Source: Acuticoccus sediminis (GTDB lineage: Bacteria; Pseudomonadota; Alphaproteobacteria; Rhizobiales; Amorphaceae). From it: 64,000 nucleotides of DNA. The stretch is from positions 45,545 through 109,544 of the forward strand of contig NZ_QHHQ01000012.1 of NCBI RefSeq assembly GCF_003258595.1. The letters run 5' to 3'. Under the pieces are notes generated by a model, which saw nothing but the letters and a program-made list of their open reading frames with translations, had not been told where the DNA came from and did no database searches. A program made the translations under genes and the position numbers. Positions 8,568 to 16,564 of this stretch are shown piece by piece. The first letter of the stretch is position 1. Each line of letters begins with the position of its first letter.

Positions 8568-9813
8568 CATGAGTCCGGTCCAGGCGGGTCCGGCACAGGT
8601 GAGCGGAACGGGGAGCGTCGGCTACGACACGATCGCCGGCGACGCCGCCACCCTGAGCGCGCAGATCGCGCGGCTGAGGGCGCAGATCTTCGAGCCGGAG
8701 ATGGTCAAGACGCTGCGCCCGTTCACCAGCGCCGAGGCGGCCCGGCTGCTCGGCGTGACGGATTCGTACCTGCGCCACCTGGCGCGGGCGGGCGAGGGGC
8801 CGGAGCCGGCGCGCCAGTCCGGCAACCGCCACGCCTACAGCCTCGCCCAGATCCACGAGCTGCGCGCCCACCTCGCCCGGAAGGGCGGGGCGAAGGCGCG
8901 GGTGATCCTGCCGAACCGGCCGCCGCACGAGGGGGCGCAGGTCGTCGCCGTCGCCAACTTCAAGGGCGGTTCGGGCAAGACCACGACGACGGTCCACCTC
9001 GCCCAGCACCTCGCGATGCGCGGCTTCCGGGTGCTCGCCGTCGACCTCGACCCGCAGGCCTCGCTGTCGAGCCTCTTCGGCTACCAGCCGGAGGCGGACG
9101 TCTCGTCGGGCGAGACGCTCTACGGGGCGATCCGCTACGACGAGCCGCGGCCGGTCGAGGAGGTCATCCGCACCACCTATTTCCCCAACCTCGACCTGGT
9201 GCCGGGGAACCTCGAGCTCCACGAGTTCGAGCACGAGACGCCGCGGGCGCTGATGGAGCGCGGCACGCGGCAGGCGCCGTTCTACAGCCGCGTGGCGACG
9301 GCGCTGGCCGCGGTGTCGGCGCGCTACGACGTGATCCTGATCGACTGCCCGCCGCAGCTCGGCTTCCTCACGCTGGGCGCGCTGTGCGCGGCGTCCGGGG
9401 TGCTGGTGACGGTGCACCCGCAGATGCTGGACATCGCCTCGATGAGCCAGTTCCTCAACATGACGGCCGACCTCATGGACGTGGTGCGCCGGGCGGGCGC
9501 CAACGTCGAGCTCGACTTCTTCCGCTACGTGCTGACGCGCTACGAGCCGAAGGACGGGCCGCAGGCGCAGGTGGCCGGGTTCCTGCGCTCGCTGTTCGGC
9601 GAGCGGGTGCTGACGAACGCCATGGTGAAGTCGACCGCGCTCGCCGACGCCGGGCTCTCCAAGCAGACGCTCTACGAGGTGGGCCGCGAGGGCATGACGC
9701 GCTCGACCTACGACCGGGCGCTGGAAAGCCTCGACGCGGTCAACGGCGAGATCGAGGCGCTGATCCGCGGCGTCTGGGACCGGCGCTCGGTGCCGGCGCA
9801 GGCGGCCGAATGA
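8545..9813 (+). CDS. repA: plasmid partitioning ATPase RepA (ParA family)
   Basis: Partition ATPase of about 422 aa. An N-terminal DNA-binding region (MVKTLRPFTSAEAARLLGVTDSYLRHLA) is typical of RepA of repABC systems. The deviant Walker A KGGSGKTTTTVHLA follows, then DLDPQASLSS, a Walker B VILIDCPPQ, and a C-terminal helix region. RepA uses ATP to position plasmid copies and, with RepB, represses the operon. GTG 8512, ATG 8545 and ATG 8569 are all possible starts; ATG 8545 has GGGAGG upstream. repB follows after a 172-bp gap that contains a parS-like site. No repC replicase follows, unlike a canonical repABC operon. Confidence 0.92.
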   Translation: MTHTGVTHMSPVQAGPAQVSGTGSVGYDTIAGDAATLSAQIARLRAQIFEPEMVKTLRPFTSAEAARLLGVTDSYLRHLARAGEGPEPARQSGNRHAYSLAQIHELRAHLARKGGAKARVILPNRPPHEGAQVVAVANFKGGSGKTTTTVHLAQHLAMRGFRVLAVDLDPQASLSSLFGYQPEADVSSGETLYGAIRYDEPRPVEEVIRTTYFPNLDLVPGNLELHEFEHETPRALMERGTRQAPFYSRVATALAAVSARYDVILIDCPPQLGFLTLGALCAASGVLVTVHPQMLDIASMSQFLNMTADLMDVVRRAGANVELDFFRYVLTRYEPKDGPQAQVAGFLRSLFGERVLTNAMVKSTALADAGLSKQTLYEVGREGMTRSTYDRALESLDAVNGEIEALIRGVWDRRSVPAQAAE

Positions 9814-9958
9814 TGCCGGCCCGGGGGATGCCGGACCCGGCGACATCGGACCCGGCGACATCCGATCCGGTGGCGCCGGGCCGGACGGCGGCCGGCGGGC
9901 GAGGGGGCCGGTGCCGGCCGGACACGCCGGCGGACGGCGCCGGCGCGGCGGAGCCGAC

Positions 9959-9974
9959 GTTGACAGCTGACAAC
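9959..9974. promoter_or_regulatory. parS: parS-like centromere site 2 (between repA and repB)
   Basis: GTTGACAGCTGACAAC ends 11 bp before the repB start. It keeps the GTT/GC/AAC positions of the repABC parS pattern but has one mismatch to perfect symmetry, combining half-sites of the other copies. A parS between repA and repB is a known location in repABC plasmids. Confidence 0.8.
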
Positions 9975-9985
9975 GGGAGAGGGCG

Positions 9986-10990
9986 ATGACCAAGCGGCGA
10001 CTGGCCATGGAACGGCTTCTCTCGGTCGAGGCGGCGCCGGGCGGCGAGGCGGCGCCCCCCCGGCCGGCGGCGCCGGTGCGCTCCGGCGCGGTGCGCACCA
10101 TGGGCCTCGCGCTCGACAGGATCACCGACCCGGCCGAGGCGCGCGAGAGCGTCGTCGAGCTCGACACCGGCCTCGTCGACCCGTCCTTCGTGCGCGACCG
10201 TCTCGACGAGGCCGAGCCGGAGGGCACCGTGGAGGACCCGGCCGAGATCGACCCGACCGGCCTCACCGCGCTCGCCCAGAGCATCGCCGAGGGCGGCCAG
10301 GCGGTCCCCATCCTGGTGCGCCCGCACCCCGGGACGCCGGGGCGCTACCAGATCGCCTACGGGCACCGCCGCTGGCGCGCGTGCCAGATGCTGCGCCGTC
10401 CGGTGCGGGCGATCGTGCGGCCCCTCGACGACGAGGCCCTGGTGCTCGCCCAGGGGCGCGAGAACAACGCCCGGCGCGACCTCACCTTCATCGAGCGGGC
10501 GCACTTCGCGGCGGCGCTCGTGGCGCGCGGCATGGCGCGGCCGACGGTCGGCAAGGCGCTCGGCGTCGACAAGTCCGAGCTCGCCCGGCTGCTCGCCGTC
10601 GCGAACGGCCTGCCGGAGGGGCTGGCGCCGCGGATCGGCCGCGCGCCCAAGGCCGGCCGGCCGCGCTGGCTGCGCCTGGTGACGCTCTGCCGGGAGGAGG
10701 GGGCCGAGGCGGCGCTCACCGCCGTGGCGGCGGCGGCGCATCTGCCGACCGACGAGCGCTTCAAGACCGTCTTCGACGCCCTCGCGATGCGCGCCGCGGC
10801 CGCCCGGGCGGCCCGTGCCGCCGCGACGACGGCGCCGCGGCCGGTGCAGGAGGCCTCGCCGATGACCGTCTCGCGCGGGCCCGGCCGCACGGTGATCACC
10901 ATCGACACCCGGACCGCGCCGGCGTTCGCGGCCTTCGTGGAGGAGCGCCTGGAGGCGCTCTACCGCGAGTTCCGCGCCGGCGAAGGCTGA
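9986..10990 (+). CDS. repB: plasmid partitioning protein RepB (ParB family)
   Basis: Centromere-binding protein of 334 aa, partner of RepA. The ParB/Srx-like N-domain shows the CTPase-type motif GHRRWRACQ and the follow-on ENNARRDLTFIERAHFA. A helix-turn-helix (TVGKALGVDKSELARLLAVANGLP) follows, and the C-terminus (FAAFVEERLEALYREF) should dimerise. The N-terminal segment MTKRRLAMERL is the usual RepA-contact region. Ribosome-binding GGGAGAGGG precedes ATG 9986. The 16-bp palindromes nearby are its probable targets. After it come 239 bp without a gene. Confidence 0.92.
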   Translation: MTKRRLAMERLLSVEAAPGGEAAPPRPAAPVRSGAVRTMGLALDRITDPAEARESVVELDTGLVDPSFVRDRLDEAEPEGTVEDPAEIDPTGLTALAQSIAEGGQAVPILVRPHPGTPGRYQIAYGHRRWRACQMLRRPVRAIVRPLDDEALVLAQGRENNARRDLTFIERAHFAAALVARGMARPTVGKALGVDKSELARLLAVANGLPEGLAPRIGRAPKAGRPRWLRLVTLCREEGAEAALTAVAAAAHLPTDERFKTVFDALAMRAAAARAARAAATTAPRPVQEASPMTVSRGPGRTVITIDTRTAPAFAAFVEERLEALYREFRAGEG

Positions 10991-11229
10991 GCCCGGCGAA
11001 CGGAACGACCCGAGGACGGGGCGGCCAGAGAACGGCGCGGCCAGAGAACCGGGGGGACCGGACGGCGCCGGGCGCTCCGCCCCGCAGCGGCGGGACCACG
11101 GCCACGGGGTGAGGCGCGCCGGTCCGCCGCGCCCGCCCGCGTCCCGGACTTGACGCCCCTCGCCGAACGCGGTCCAAACCGGCTAGCTGCGTGCCGTCCG
11201 GCGCACCCCGCGCGAACCCAAGGTGAGAC

Positions 11230-12018
11230 GTGTCCGACCGATCCCTCAAGCAACGCCTCGCCGCCAAGGAGCTGCTGTTCGGCTCCTGGAACCAGCTCGG
11301 CTATCCGCAGACCACCGAGATCCAGGCCCGCGCCGCGTTCGACTTCTGCGCCATCGACATGGAGCACACCTCGATCGCGACGAACGAGCTGCTCACCTCG
11401 ATCCAGATCAGCCAGCTCGCCGGCAAGCCCGTCCTGGTGCGCGTCTCGGGCCACGACCCGCTCTACGCCAAGCGCGCGCTCGACGCCGGCGCGAACGGCA
11501 TCATCTGCCCCATGGTGGAGACGGTCGAGCAGGCCGAGCGCGCCCGCGACAGCGTCTACTACGCCCCCCGCGGCAGCCGCGGCGTCGGCCTCGCCCGGGC
11601 CCAGGGCTTCGGCCTCGACTTCGACACCTACCGCGACCGGAGCGACGACGAGCTCGTCCTGATCGTCCAGATCGAGCACTGGCGCGGCGCCGAGAACCTC
11701 GAGAAGATCCTCGACGTCGACGGCGTCGACGGCTTCCTGGTGGGGCCCTACGACCTCTCCGCCTCGTTCGGGAAGCCCGGCCGGTTCGACGACCCCGAGG
11801 TCGCCGCCGCGCTCTCGCGCATCGCCTCCATCGTCAGGGAGCACGACAAGCCCTCCGGGCTCCACGTCGTCCATCCCGACCGCGAGGGGCTCCGCAAGCG
11901 CGTCGAGGAGGGCTACCGCTTCATCGCCTACGGCACCGACATGCTGCTCTTCGCCAGGGCCGTCGCCGAGACCGCCGACCACTTCACCGGGCTGCGCGCC
12001 GAGAACCCGTCCGCCTGA
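11230..12018 (+). CDS. HpcH/HpaI-type class II pyruvate aldolase
   Basis: TIM-barrel aldolase of 262 aa in the HpcH/HpaI (citrate lyase beta-like) family. These metal-dependent enzymes join or split pyruvate and an aldehyde. Supporting motifs are FCAIDMEHT (metal/substrate loop), VLVRVSGHD, ANGIICPMVETVEQA (the conserved E), and IVQIEHWRGAENLEKI before VDGFLVGPYDLSASFG. GTG 11230 has AAGGTGAG before it. It heads a five-gene operon with junctions of 2 bp or overlaps. Placed before a CMP-sugar synthetase and a HAD phosphatase, I infer that it builds or breaks a 3-deoxy-2-ulosonic acid for a surface glycan. The family alone would also fit aromatic or sugar-acid breakdown. Confidence 0.85.
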   Translation: MSDRSLKQRLAAKELLFGSWNQLGYPQTTEIQARAAFDFCAIDMEHTSIATNELLTSIQISQLAGKPVLVRVSGHDPLYAKRALDAGANGIICPMVETVEQAERARDSVYYAPRGSRGVGLARAQGFGLDFDTYRDRSDDELVLIVQIEHWRGAENLEKILDVDGVDGFLVGPYDLSASFGKPGRFDDPEVAAALSRIASIVREHDKPSGLHVVHPDREGLRKRVEEGYRFIAYGTDMLLFARAVAETADHFTGLRAENPSA

Positions 12019-12020
12019 GC

Positions 12021-12719
12021 ATGCCCCCCGTCATCGCCATCGTGCCCATGAAGGGCCACTCGGCCCGCGTGCCGAAGAAGAACCTCCGCCCCATGTGCGG
12101 CCGCCCGCTCTACCACTGGATCACCCGCACGCTGCAGGCGGCGAGGGGTGTCGACCGGGTGGTGATCGAGACCGACGCGGACGAGATCGAGGCGGACGTG
12201 CGCGCGAGCTTCCCGGACATCGAGGTGCTGCGCCGGCCGGCGCACCTGCACGGCGACGACGTCCCGATGAACGCCGTCCTCGACAACGCCATGGCCGGGC
12301 TCGAGAGCCGGCTCGAGGCGGGGGCGGTCTTCCTGCAGTCCCACTCCACCAACCCGCTCCTCAAGGTGTCGACGGTGGAGAAGGCGCTCGGCGACTACCT
12401 GGCGGACGGCGACCACGACAGCCTGTTCGCGGTGACGCGCTGGCAGACGCGCTTCTTCTGGGCCGACGGGCGGCCGGTGAACCACAACCCGGACGAGCTG
12501 CTGCCGACCCAGGACCTGCCGCCGCTCTACGAGGAGAACTCCAACCTCTACATCTTCACCCGGGCGAGCTTCGACAAGCGCCACCACCGCATCGGCACCG
12601 CCCCGAAGATGTACGAGATGGAGTACATCGAGGCCGTCGACATCGACGAGATCCAGCACTTCGACCTCGCCGAGGCGCTGCTCGAGCGGGCGATCGCCCG
12701 CGGCGAGGTGAGCGCCTGA
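12021..12719 (+). CDS. acylneuraminate cytidylyltransferase-family protein (CMP-sugar synthetase)
   Basis: Nucleotidyltransferase of 232 aa resembling NeuA/KdsB/PseF enzymes that couple CTP to a 2-keto sugar acid. The N-terminal nucleotide loop reads IAIVPMKGHSARVPKKNLRPMCGRPLYHW, where family members normally show (A/R)xxSxRxPxKN. QSHSTNPLLKV replaces the usual LQPTSPLR. YEENSNLYIFT and EMEYIEAVDIDEIQHFDLAEALL are the usual C-terminal metal and substrate region. It starts 2 bp after the aldolase stop and its own stop overlaps the next start. It should activate the product of the aldolase and phosphatase, though the exact sugar is unknown. Confidence 0.85.
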   Translation: MPPVIAIVPMKGHSARVPKKNLRPMCGRPLYHWITRTLQAARGVDRVVIETDADEIEADVRASFPDIEVLRRPAHLHGDDVPMNAVLDNAMAGLESRLEAGAVFLQSHSTNPLLKVSTVEKALGDYLADGDHDSLFAVTRWQTRFFWADGRPVNHNPDELLPTQDLPPLYEENSNLYIFTRASFDKRHHRIGTAPKMYEMEYIEAVDIDEIQHFDLAEALLERAIARGEVSA

Positions 12720-13651
12720 TGGGCACCGTCCTGACCACCACATCCTCGTTCCGGGAACGCGACAACGCGGCGACGCAGCGCCTCGCCGCGGCCGGGCATA
12801 CGATCCTCTTCAGCCCGCTCGGCCGGCGCCTCACCGAGGACGACGCCGTCGCCCTCTTCGCCGAGCACGACCCCGTCGGCGTCGTCGCCGGGGTCGAGCC
12901 GCTCACCGACCGCGCCATGGCCGCAGCCCCCTCGCTGAAGGCGATCGCGCGCTGCGGCACCGGGCTCGATTCGGTCGACCTCGAGGCGGCGAGGGCGCGC
13001 GGCATCGCCGTCTCCAACACGCCGGGCGCGCCGGCGCTCGCGGTCGCCGAGCTCGCCGTCGGGCACATCCTCGCCTCGCTCCGGCGCATCGCCGAGGCCG
13101 ACCGGCTGATCCGCGCCGGCCGGTGGACCGCGCTCTCGGGCGGCCTCCTCGGCGCGCGCACGGTCGGCATCGTCGGCTTCGGGCGCATCGGCCAGCGCGT
13201 CGCCGAGCTGCTGGCGCCGTTCGGCGCCCGCCTCCTCGCCGCCGACCCCTTCGCCGAGGCCAAGGCCGCGGCGGGCCGGGGAGTCGAGCTCGTCGCCCTC
13301 GAGAGGCTGCTCGCCGAGTCCGACGTCCTCACCCTCCACGCCGCCCCCGGCAGCGTGCGGCTCGGCGCCGAGGCGCTCGCCGCCGTCAAGCCGGGCGCGA
13401 TCCTCGTCAACACCGCCCGCGGCGACCTCGTCGACGAGGCGGCGCTCGTCGCCGCGCTGCAGGACGGGCGCCTCGCCGGCGCCGCGCTCGACGTCTTCGC
13501 CGAGGAGCCCTACACCGGCCCGCTCACCGCCCTCGCCGGCGTGACGATGACCGCGCACATGGGCTCCTACGCGGCCGAGAGCCGCTCGCTGCAGGAGCGC
13601 GAGGCGCTCGACAACCTCGTCGCCGACCTCGCCCGGCTGGGGCTGCTGTGA
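12719..13651 (+). CDS. D-2-hydroxyacid dehydrogenase (phosphoglycerate dehydrogenase-like)
   Basis: NAD-dependent D-2-hydroxyacid dehydrogenase of 310 aa. The Rossmann motif is TVGIVGFGRIGQRVAELL, followed by the catalytic arginine region LVNTARGDLVDEAAL, then ALDVFAEEP, with the general-base histidine in MTAHMGSYAAES. Usual members act on 3-phosphoglycerate, glyoxylate or hydroxypyruvate. Here the gene overlaps the cytidylyltransferase stop (TGATG) and the HAD gene start, so it belongs to the sugar-acid operon. It may oxidise or reduce a 2-hydroxy/2-keto intermediate of that sugar, or supply the pyruvate-like donor. That part is inference. Confidence 0.88.
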   Translation: MGTVLTTTSSFRERDNAATQRLAAAGHTILFSPLGRRLTEDDAVALFAEHDPVGVVAGVEPLTDRAMAAAPSLKAIARCGTGLDSVDLEAARARGIAVSNTPGAPALAVAELAVGHILASLRRIAEADRLIRAGRWTALSGGLLGARTVGIVGFGRIGQRVAELLAPFGARLLAADPFAEAKAAAGRGVELVALERLLAESDVLTLHAAPGSVRLGAEALAAVKPGAILVNTARGDLVDEAALVAALQDGRLAGAALDVFAEEPYTGPLTALAGVTMTAHMGSYAAESRSLQEREALDNLVADLARLGLL

Positions 13652-14334
13652 TGGCGTTGTCAGCTGACAACCCGGCCGGACCCGCCCCCGTGCGGGCGGT
13701 CGTCTTCGACTTCGACGGGGTCATCGTCGACAGCGTCGGCGTGAAGACCGAGGCCTTCGTGGCGCTCTACGCCCCGCACGGCGAGGCCGTCGCCGAGGCG
13801 GTGCGCGCCTATCACCTCGCCCACGGCGGCATGCCCCGCGCCGACAAGCTGCGCCACTGGCAGAGCACCCTGGTGGACGGCCCCGCCGACGACGCCACCA
13901 TCGCCGCCCTCGGCGCCCGCTTCGGCCTGATGGTCCGGGAGAAGGTCATCGCCTGCGGCGAGATCGCCGGCGCCGGGGCCGCGCTCGCCGCGCTCGCCGC
14001 GCGCCTGCCGCTCCACGTCGCCTCCGCGACGCCCGAGACGGAGCTCGTCGGGATCATCGCCGCGCGGGGCCTGACGGGCCGCTTCCGGAGCATCCACGGC
14101 ATCCCCACCACCAAGGCCGAGGCGCTCCGGATGCGCGTCGCCGAGGGTCTCGCCCCGGACGAGATCCTGATGATCGGCGACGCCACCGCCGACCACGCCG
14201 CGGCCGCCGCCGTCGGCACCCGCTTCCTCGGCGTGGTTCCCGAAGGGGCGAAGAGCCCCTTCCCGGACGGCACCGACACGGTCCCCGACCTCACCGGCCT
14301 CGCCGAACGGGTCCTCGGCGCGAGGACCGCATGA
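13651..14334 (+). CDS. HAD-superfamily hydrolase (phosphatase)
   Basis: HAD phosphatase of 227 aa. Motif I is VVFDFDGVIVDSVG with the nucleophile/acid pair, motif II is LHVASATPE, a lysine lies in TTKAEALRM, and motifs III/IV are EILMIGDATADHAAA. It is in the beta-phosphoglucomutase/phosphoglycolate-phosphatase-like class with a helical cap. ATG 13651 overlaps the previous stop (TGATG) and its own stop overlaps the next start (ATGA). By analogy with KdsC or NeuC-type steps, it may dephosphorylate a sugar-acid phosphate before CMP activation. A perfect parS-like palindrome lies inside its first codons; a downstream GTG start is possible but lacks a ribosome-binding site. Confidence 0.87.
   Translation: MALSADNPAGPAPVRAVVFDFDGVIVDSVGVKTEAFVALYAPHGEAVAEAVRAYHLAHGGMPRADKLRHWQSTLVDGPADDATIAALGARFGLMVREKVIACGEIAGAGAALAALAARLPLHVASATPETELVGIIAARGLTGRFRSIHGIPTTKAEALRMRVAEGLAPDEILMIGDATADHAAAAAVGTRFLGVVPEGAKSPFPDGTDTVPDLTGLAERVLGARTA
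13656..13671. promoter_or_regulatory. parS: parS-like centromere site 3, inside a coding region
   Basis: A second exact copy of GTTGTCAGCTGACAAC, embedded in codons 2-7 of the HAD phosphatase gene (it encodes roughly LSADN). Its identity to the intergenic site at 6846 makes chance unlikely. RepB bound here could affect transcription of the sugar operon, which is inference. Confidence 0.75.
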
Positions 14335-15317
14335 GCGGGCCCGGCACCGGCAGAGACGGCACGGGCGGGGGCGGGACGGCGCCACCCGGGACGAGGAAGG
14401 CCGTCGTCACCGGCGGGTCCGGCTTCCTCGGCAGCCACGTCGCCGACGCCTTCACCGCGGCCGGCTACGCCGTCACCGTCTACGACCTGCGTCCCTCGCC
14501 CCACCTCGGCCCCGGCCAGACGATGGTGACGGGCGACCTCGGCGACGTCGACGCCCTGGCGGCCGCCTTCGCCGGCGCCGAGGTCGTCGCCCACTTCGCC
14601 GGCATCGCCGACATCGCGGCCGCGAACGTCGACCCGATCCGGACCGCCAACGTCAACCTCGTCGGCACCGTCAACACGCTGGAGGCGGCCGTCCGGGCGG
14701 GCGTGAAGCGCTACCTCTTCGCCTCCACCGTCTACGTCTATTCCGACATGGGCGGCTTCTACCGGGCCAGCAAGCAGGCCTGCGAGGCGTTCGTGGAGAC
14801 CTACTCGCAGGAGCGCGGCCTTCCCTTCACGGTGCTGCGCTACGGCACCCTCTACGGGCGCCGCTCGGGCGGCACCAACCGCATCCACACCATGGTGAAC
14901 TCCGCCATCCGCGAGAAGGCGATCTCCTATCCCGGCTCCGGCGAGGCGCTGCGCGACGTCATCCACGCCCGCGACGCGGCCACCCTCACCGTGCGCACCC
15001 TGGCGCCGGACTATGCCAACACGCACCTCCTCATCACCGGCCAGGAGCGGCTGCGCGTGAAGGACATCGCCCGGATGATCGCCGAGATCGTCCCCGGCCC
15101 CATTGCCCTGGAGTTCCAGGAGGGCGAGCCGGAGGGGCACTACATGCTGACCCCCTATTCCTTCTCGCCGCGCCTCTCCAGGAAGCTGGTGCCGACCGAG
15201 TACATCGACATCGGCCAGGGCATCTACGACTGCGTCCAGGAGGCCTGGGAGGCCGCCCACCCGCAGGAGCCCGTCTACCTCCCCGGCTCGGGCAGGGACC
15301 GCGACCCGACGTCCTAG
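14331..15317 (+). CDS. NAD-dependent epimerase/dehydratase (extended SDR)
   Basis: Nucleotide-sugar SDR of 328 aa. After a Gly-rich N-terminus comes KAVVTGGSGFLGSHVADAF (NAD-binding GGSGFLGSH). STVYVYSDMGGFYRASKQACE then provides the catalytic Y-x-x-x-K. RYGTLYGRRSGGTNR and RDVIHARDAA are the usual substrate-domain motifs. It could be an epimerase, 4,6-dehydratase or reductase on a nucleotide sugar. It ends the five-gene operon and overlaps the HAD stop by 4 bp. The true start may be later, because the first 20 residues are low complexity. A 235-bp repeat follows 35 bp after the stop. Confidence 0.88.
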   Translation: MSGPGTGRDGTGGGGTAPPGTRKAVVTGGSGFLGSHVADAFTAAGYAVTVYDLRPSPHLGPGQTMVTGDLGDVDALAAAFAGAEVVAHFAGIADIAAANVDPIRTANVNLVGTVNTLEAAVRAGVKRYLFASTVYVYSDMGGFYRASKQACEAFVETYSQERGLPFTVLRYGTLYGRRSGGTNRIHTMVNSAIREKAISYPGSGEALRDVIHARDAATLTVRTLAPDYANTHLLITGQERLRVKDIARMIAEIVPGPIALEFQEGEPEGHYMLTPYSFSPRLSRKLVPTEYIDIGQGIYDCVQEAWEAAHPQEPVYLPGSGRDRDPTS

Positions 15318-15352
15318 CCGCGACCTCCGGGACCCTCGCGCCGGGTCCGGGA

Positions 15353-15587
15353 CGCCGGAGCCTCCGGCGGGCTCGGGTCCCACCAGCGATCAAGTCCCGC
15401 CTGACCGCCGGAACCGCCGTCGCGCTTGCCCCCTGGCAGCGTCCGGGACCCGGCGCAAGGGCAAGCGGCTTCGCCGGCCTCCGGCCCCTTGCACCGGCTC
15501 CCGGACACTGCCTTTCAGGGGGCGCGACGGCGGCTCCGGCGATCAGGCTCCCGCCCCGGATTGCGTGGGCGCCGCGCGAGGGGTGCC
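15353..15587 (+). repeat. 235-bp palindromic intergenic repeat, copy B
   Basis: Second copy, in the space between two convergent genes. It begins CGCCGGAGCCTCCGGCGGGC and ends GCGAGGGGTGCC, as do copies C and E. The arms of the central palindrome are intact. It starts 35 bp after the epimerase stop and might work as a very strong transcript end for the operon. Confidence 0.85.
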
Positions 15588-15625
15588 CGCGCCATCCGAT
15601 GGCGGCGGGTGAGCGGCTCCGGGCG

Positions 15626-16564
15626 TCAGGCCTGGCGGCGGCGGTGAAGCGCCTTCTGGATCGCGTTGCCGAGGTGGGCGGAGGGGTCGCTCCCGGCCCA
15701 GCGGGCGCCGTCGTCCGTCAGCACCGAGACCAGGCGCTGCCGGTCCTGCAGCCACGTCCGCCGGCCGATCTCGGCCCGCATCCGTGCCCCGCGCGACAGG
15801 CGCTCCACCGTCTCCCGGTCGAGCGCCGGGAGATCGGTCGGCCGCCGCGGATCGGTGAGGATGCCGCTCGACAGGTGTCCGATCGTCTCGCTCGCCGGCG
15901 CCGCGTCCGGGGCGACGACGATCTGGCCGCGCCCCATGGCGAGGCGCGTCGCGTGGTCGATCCCCGCCGACAGCCCCCGCGCCCGGGAGGCGAAGACGAA
16001 GAGCGCGCGCTCCTCGACGCCGTCGGCGCCGGCCTCCGCCGTATCGCCGACGGCGGCGAGGTGCTCGATGCCGAGGTGGCGGCACTGCTGCGCCACGCTG
16101 CCCCGGCTCGGCACGCCCGTGTCATGCGGCCCCTCCACGAAGACCGCGGACCAGGCGGCGGGGGCGAAGTCGTGCACCGGCGGCGCCGCCGCGGGCTCGG
16201 GCCAGTAGTCGAAATAGGCCGAGCGGCACTCGTGCGCCTGCAGCGTCTCGTGCTGCCGACGCGAGAAGGTGACGAACCGCGCCGCGCCGGTGAAGGCCTG
16301 CCAGTAGGCCCCGTCCCGCGGGGTCTGCGACGGCACGATCACCGCGCGCTCCAGCCCGAAGGCCAGCAGCCGCGCCGCGACCGCCTCGGTGCGCCAGAAG
16401 AGGCAGAGGCCGAACGGCTCGGCGAGGCCGAGCGAGAGGGCGTCGGCCTCCGGCGAGGCCGGGTCGGCGGCCACCCGCGTGACCTCGCCCAGCCCGGACA
16501 GGACCTCGGCGAGGACGTTGACGTCCGCGTCCTCGCCGCGCGGCTCGACACACAGGATCTTCAT
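15626..16564 (-). CDS. putative glycosyltransferase-like protein
   Basis: Protein of 312 aa starting MKILCVEPRGEDADVNVLAEVL, a beta-alpha opening seen in GT-B-fold transferases. The C-terminal half (SETIGHLSSGILTDPRRPTDLPALDRETVERLSRGARM) looks like the donor-binding half of GT4/CgeB-like proteins. I cannot name a family with confidence. ATG 16564 overlaps the stop of the upstream glycosyltransferase gene (ATGA), so the pair is one transcription unit. A role in assembling the same glycan is inferred from context. Confidence 0.6.
   Translation of the reverse strand: MKILCVEPRGEDADVNVLAEVLSGLGEVTRVAADPASPEADALSLGLAEPFGLCLFWRTEAVAARLLAFGLERAVIVPSQTPRDGAYWQAFTGAARFVTFSRRQHETLQAHECRSAYFDYWPEPAAAPPVHDFAPAAWSAVFVEGPHDTGVPSRGSVAQQCRHLGIEHLAAVGDTAEAGADGVEERALFVFASRARGLSAGIDHATRLAMGRGQIVVAPDAAPASETIGHLSSGILTDPRRPTDLPALDRETVERLSRGARMRAEIGRRTWLQDRQRLVSVLTDDGARWAGSDPSAHLGNAIQKALHRRRQA

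Noticed and set aside
15426..15647. Short open frames with nearly the same peptide in all copies of the 235-bp repeat
   Set aside because: Similarity comes from the DNA repeat and its palindrome; frames run in both directions and their ends differ between copies. This is not a protein family.
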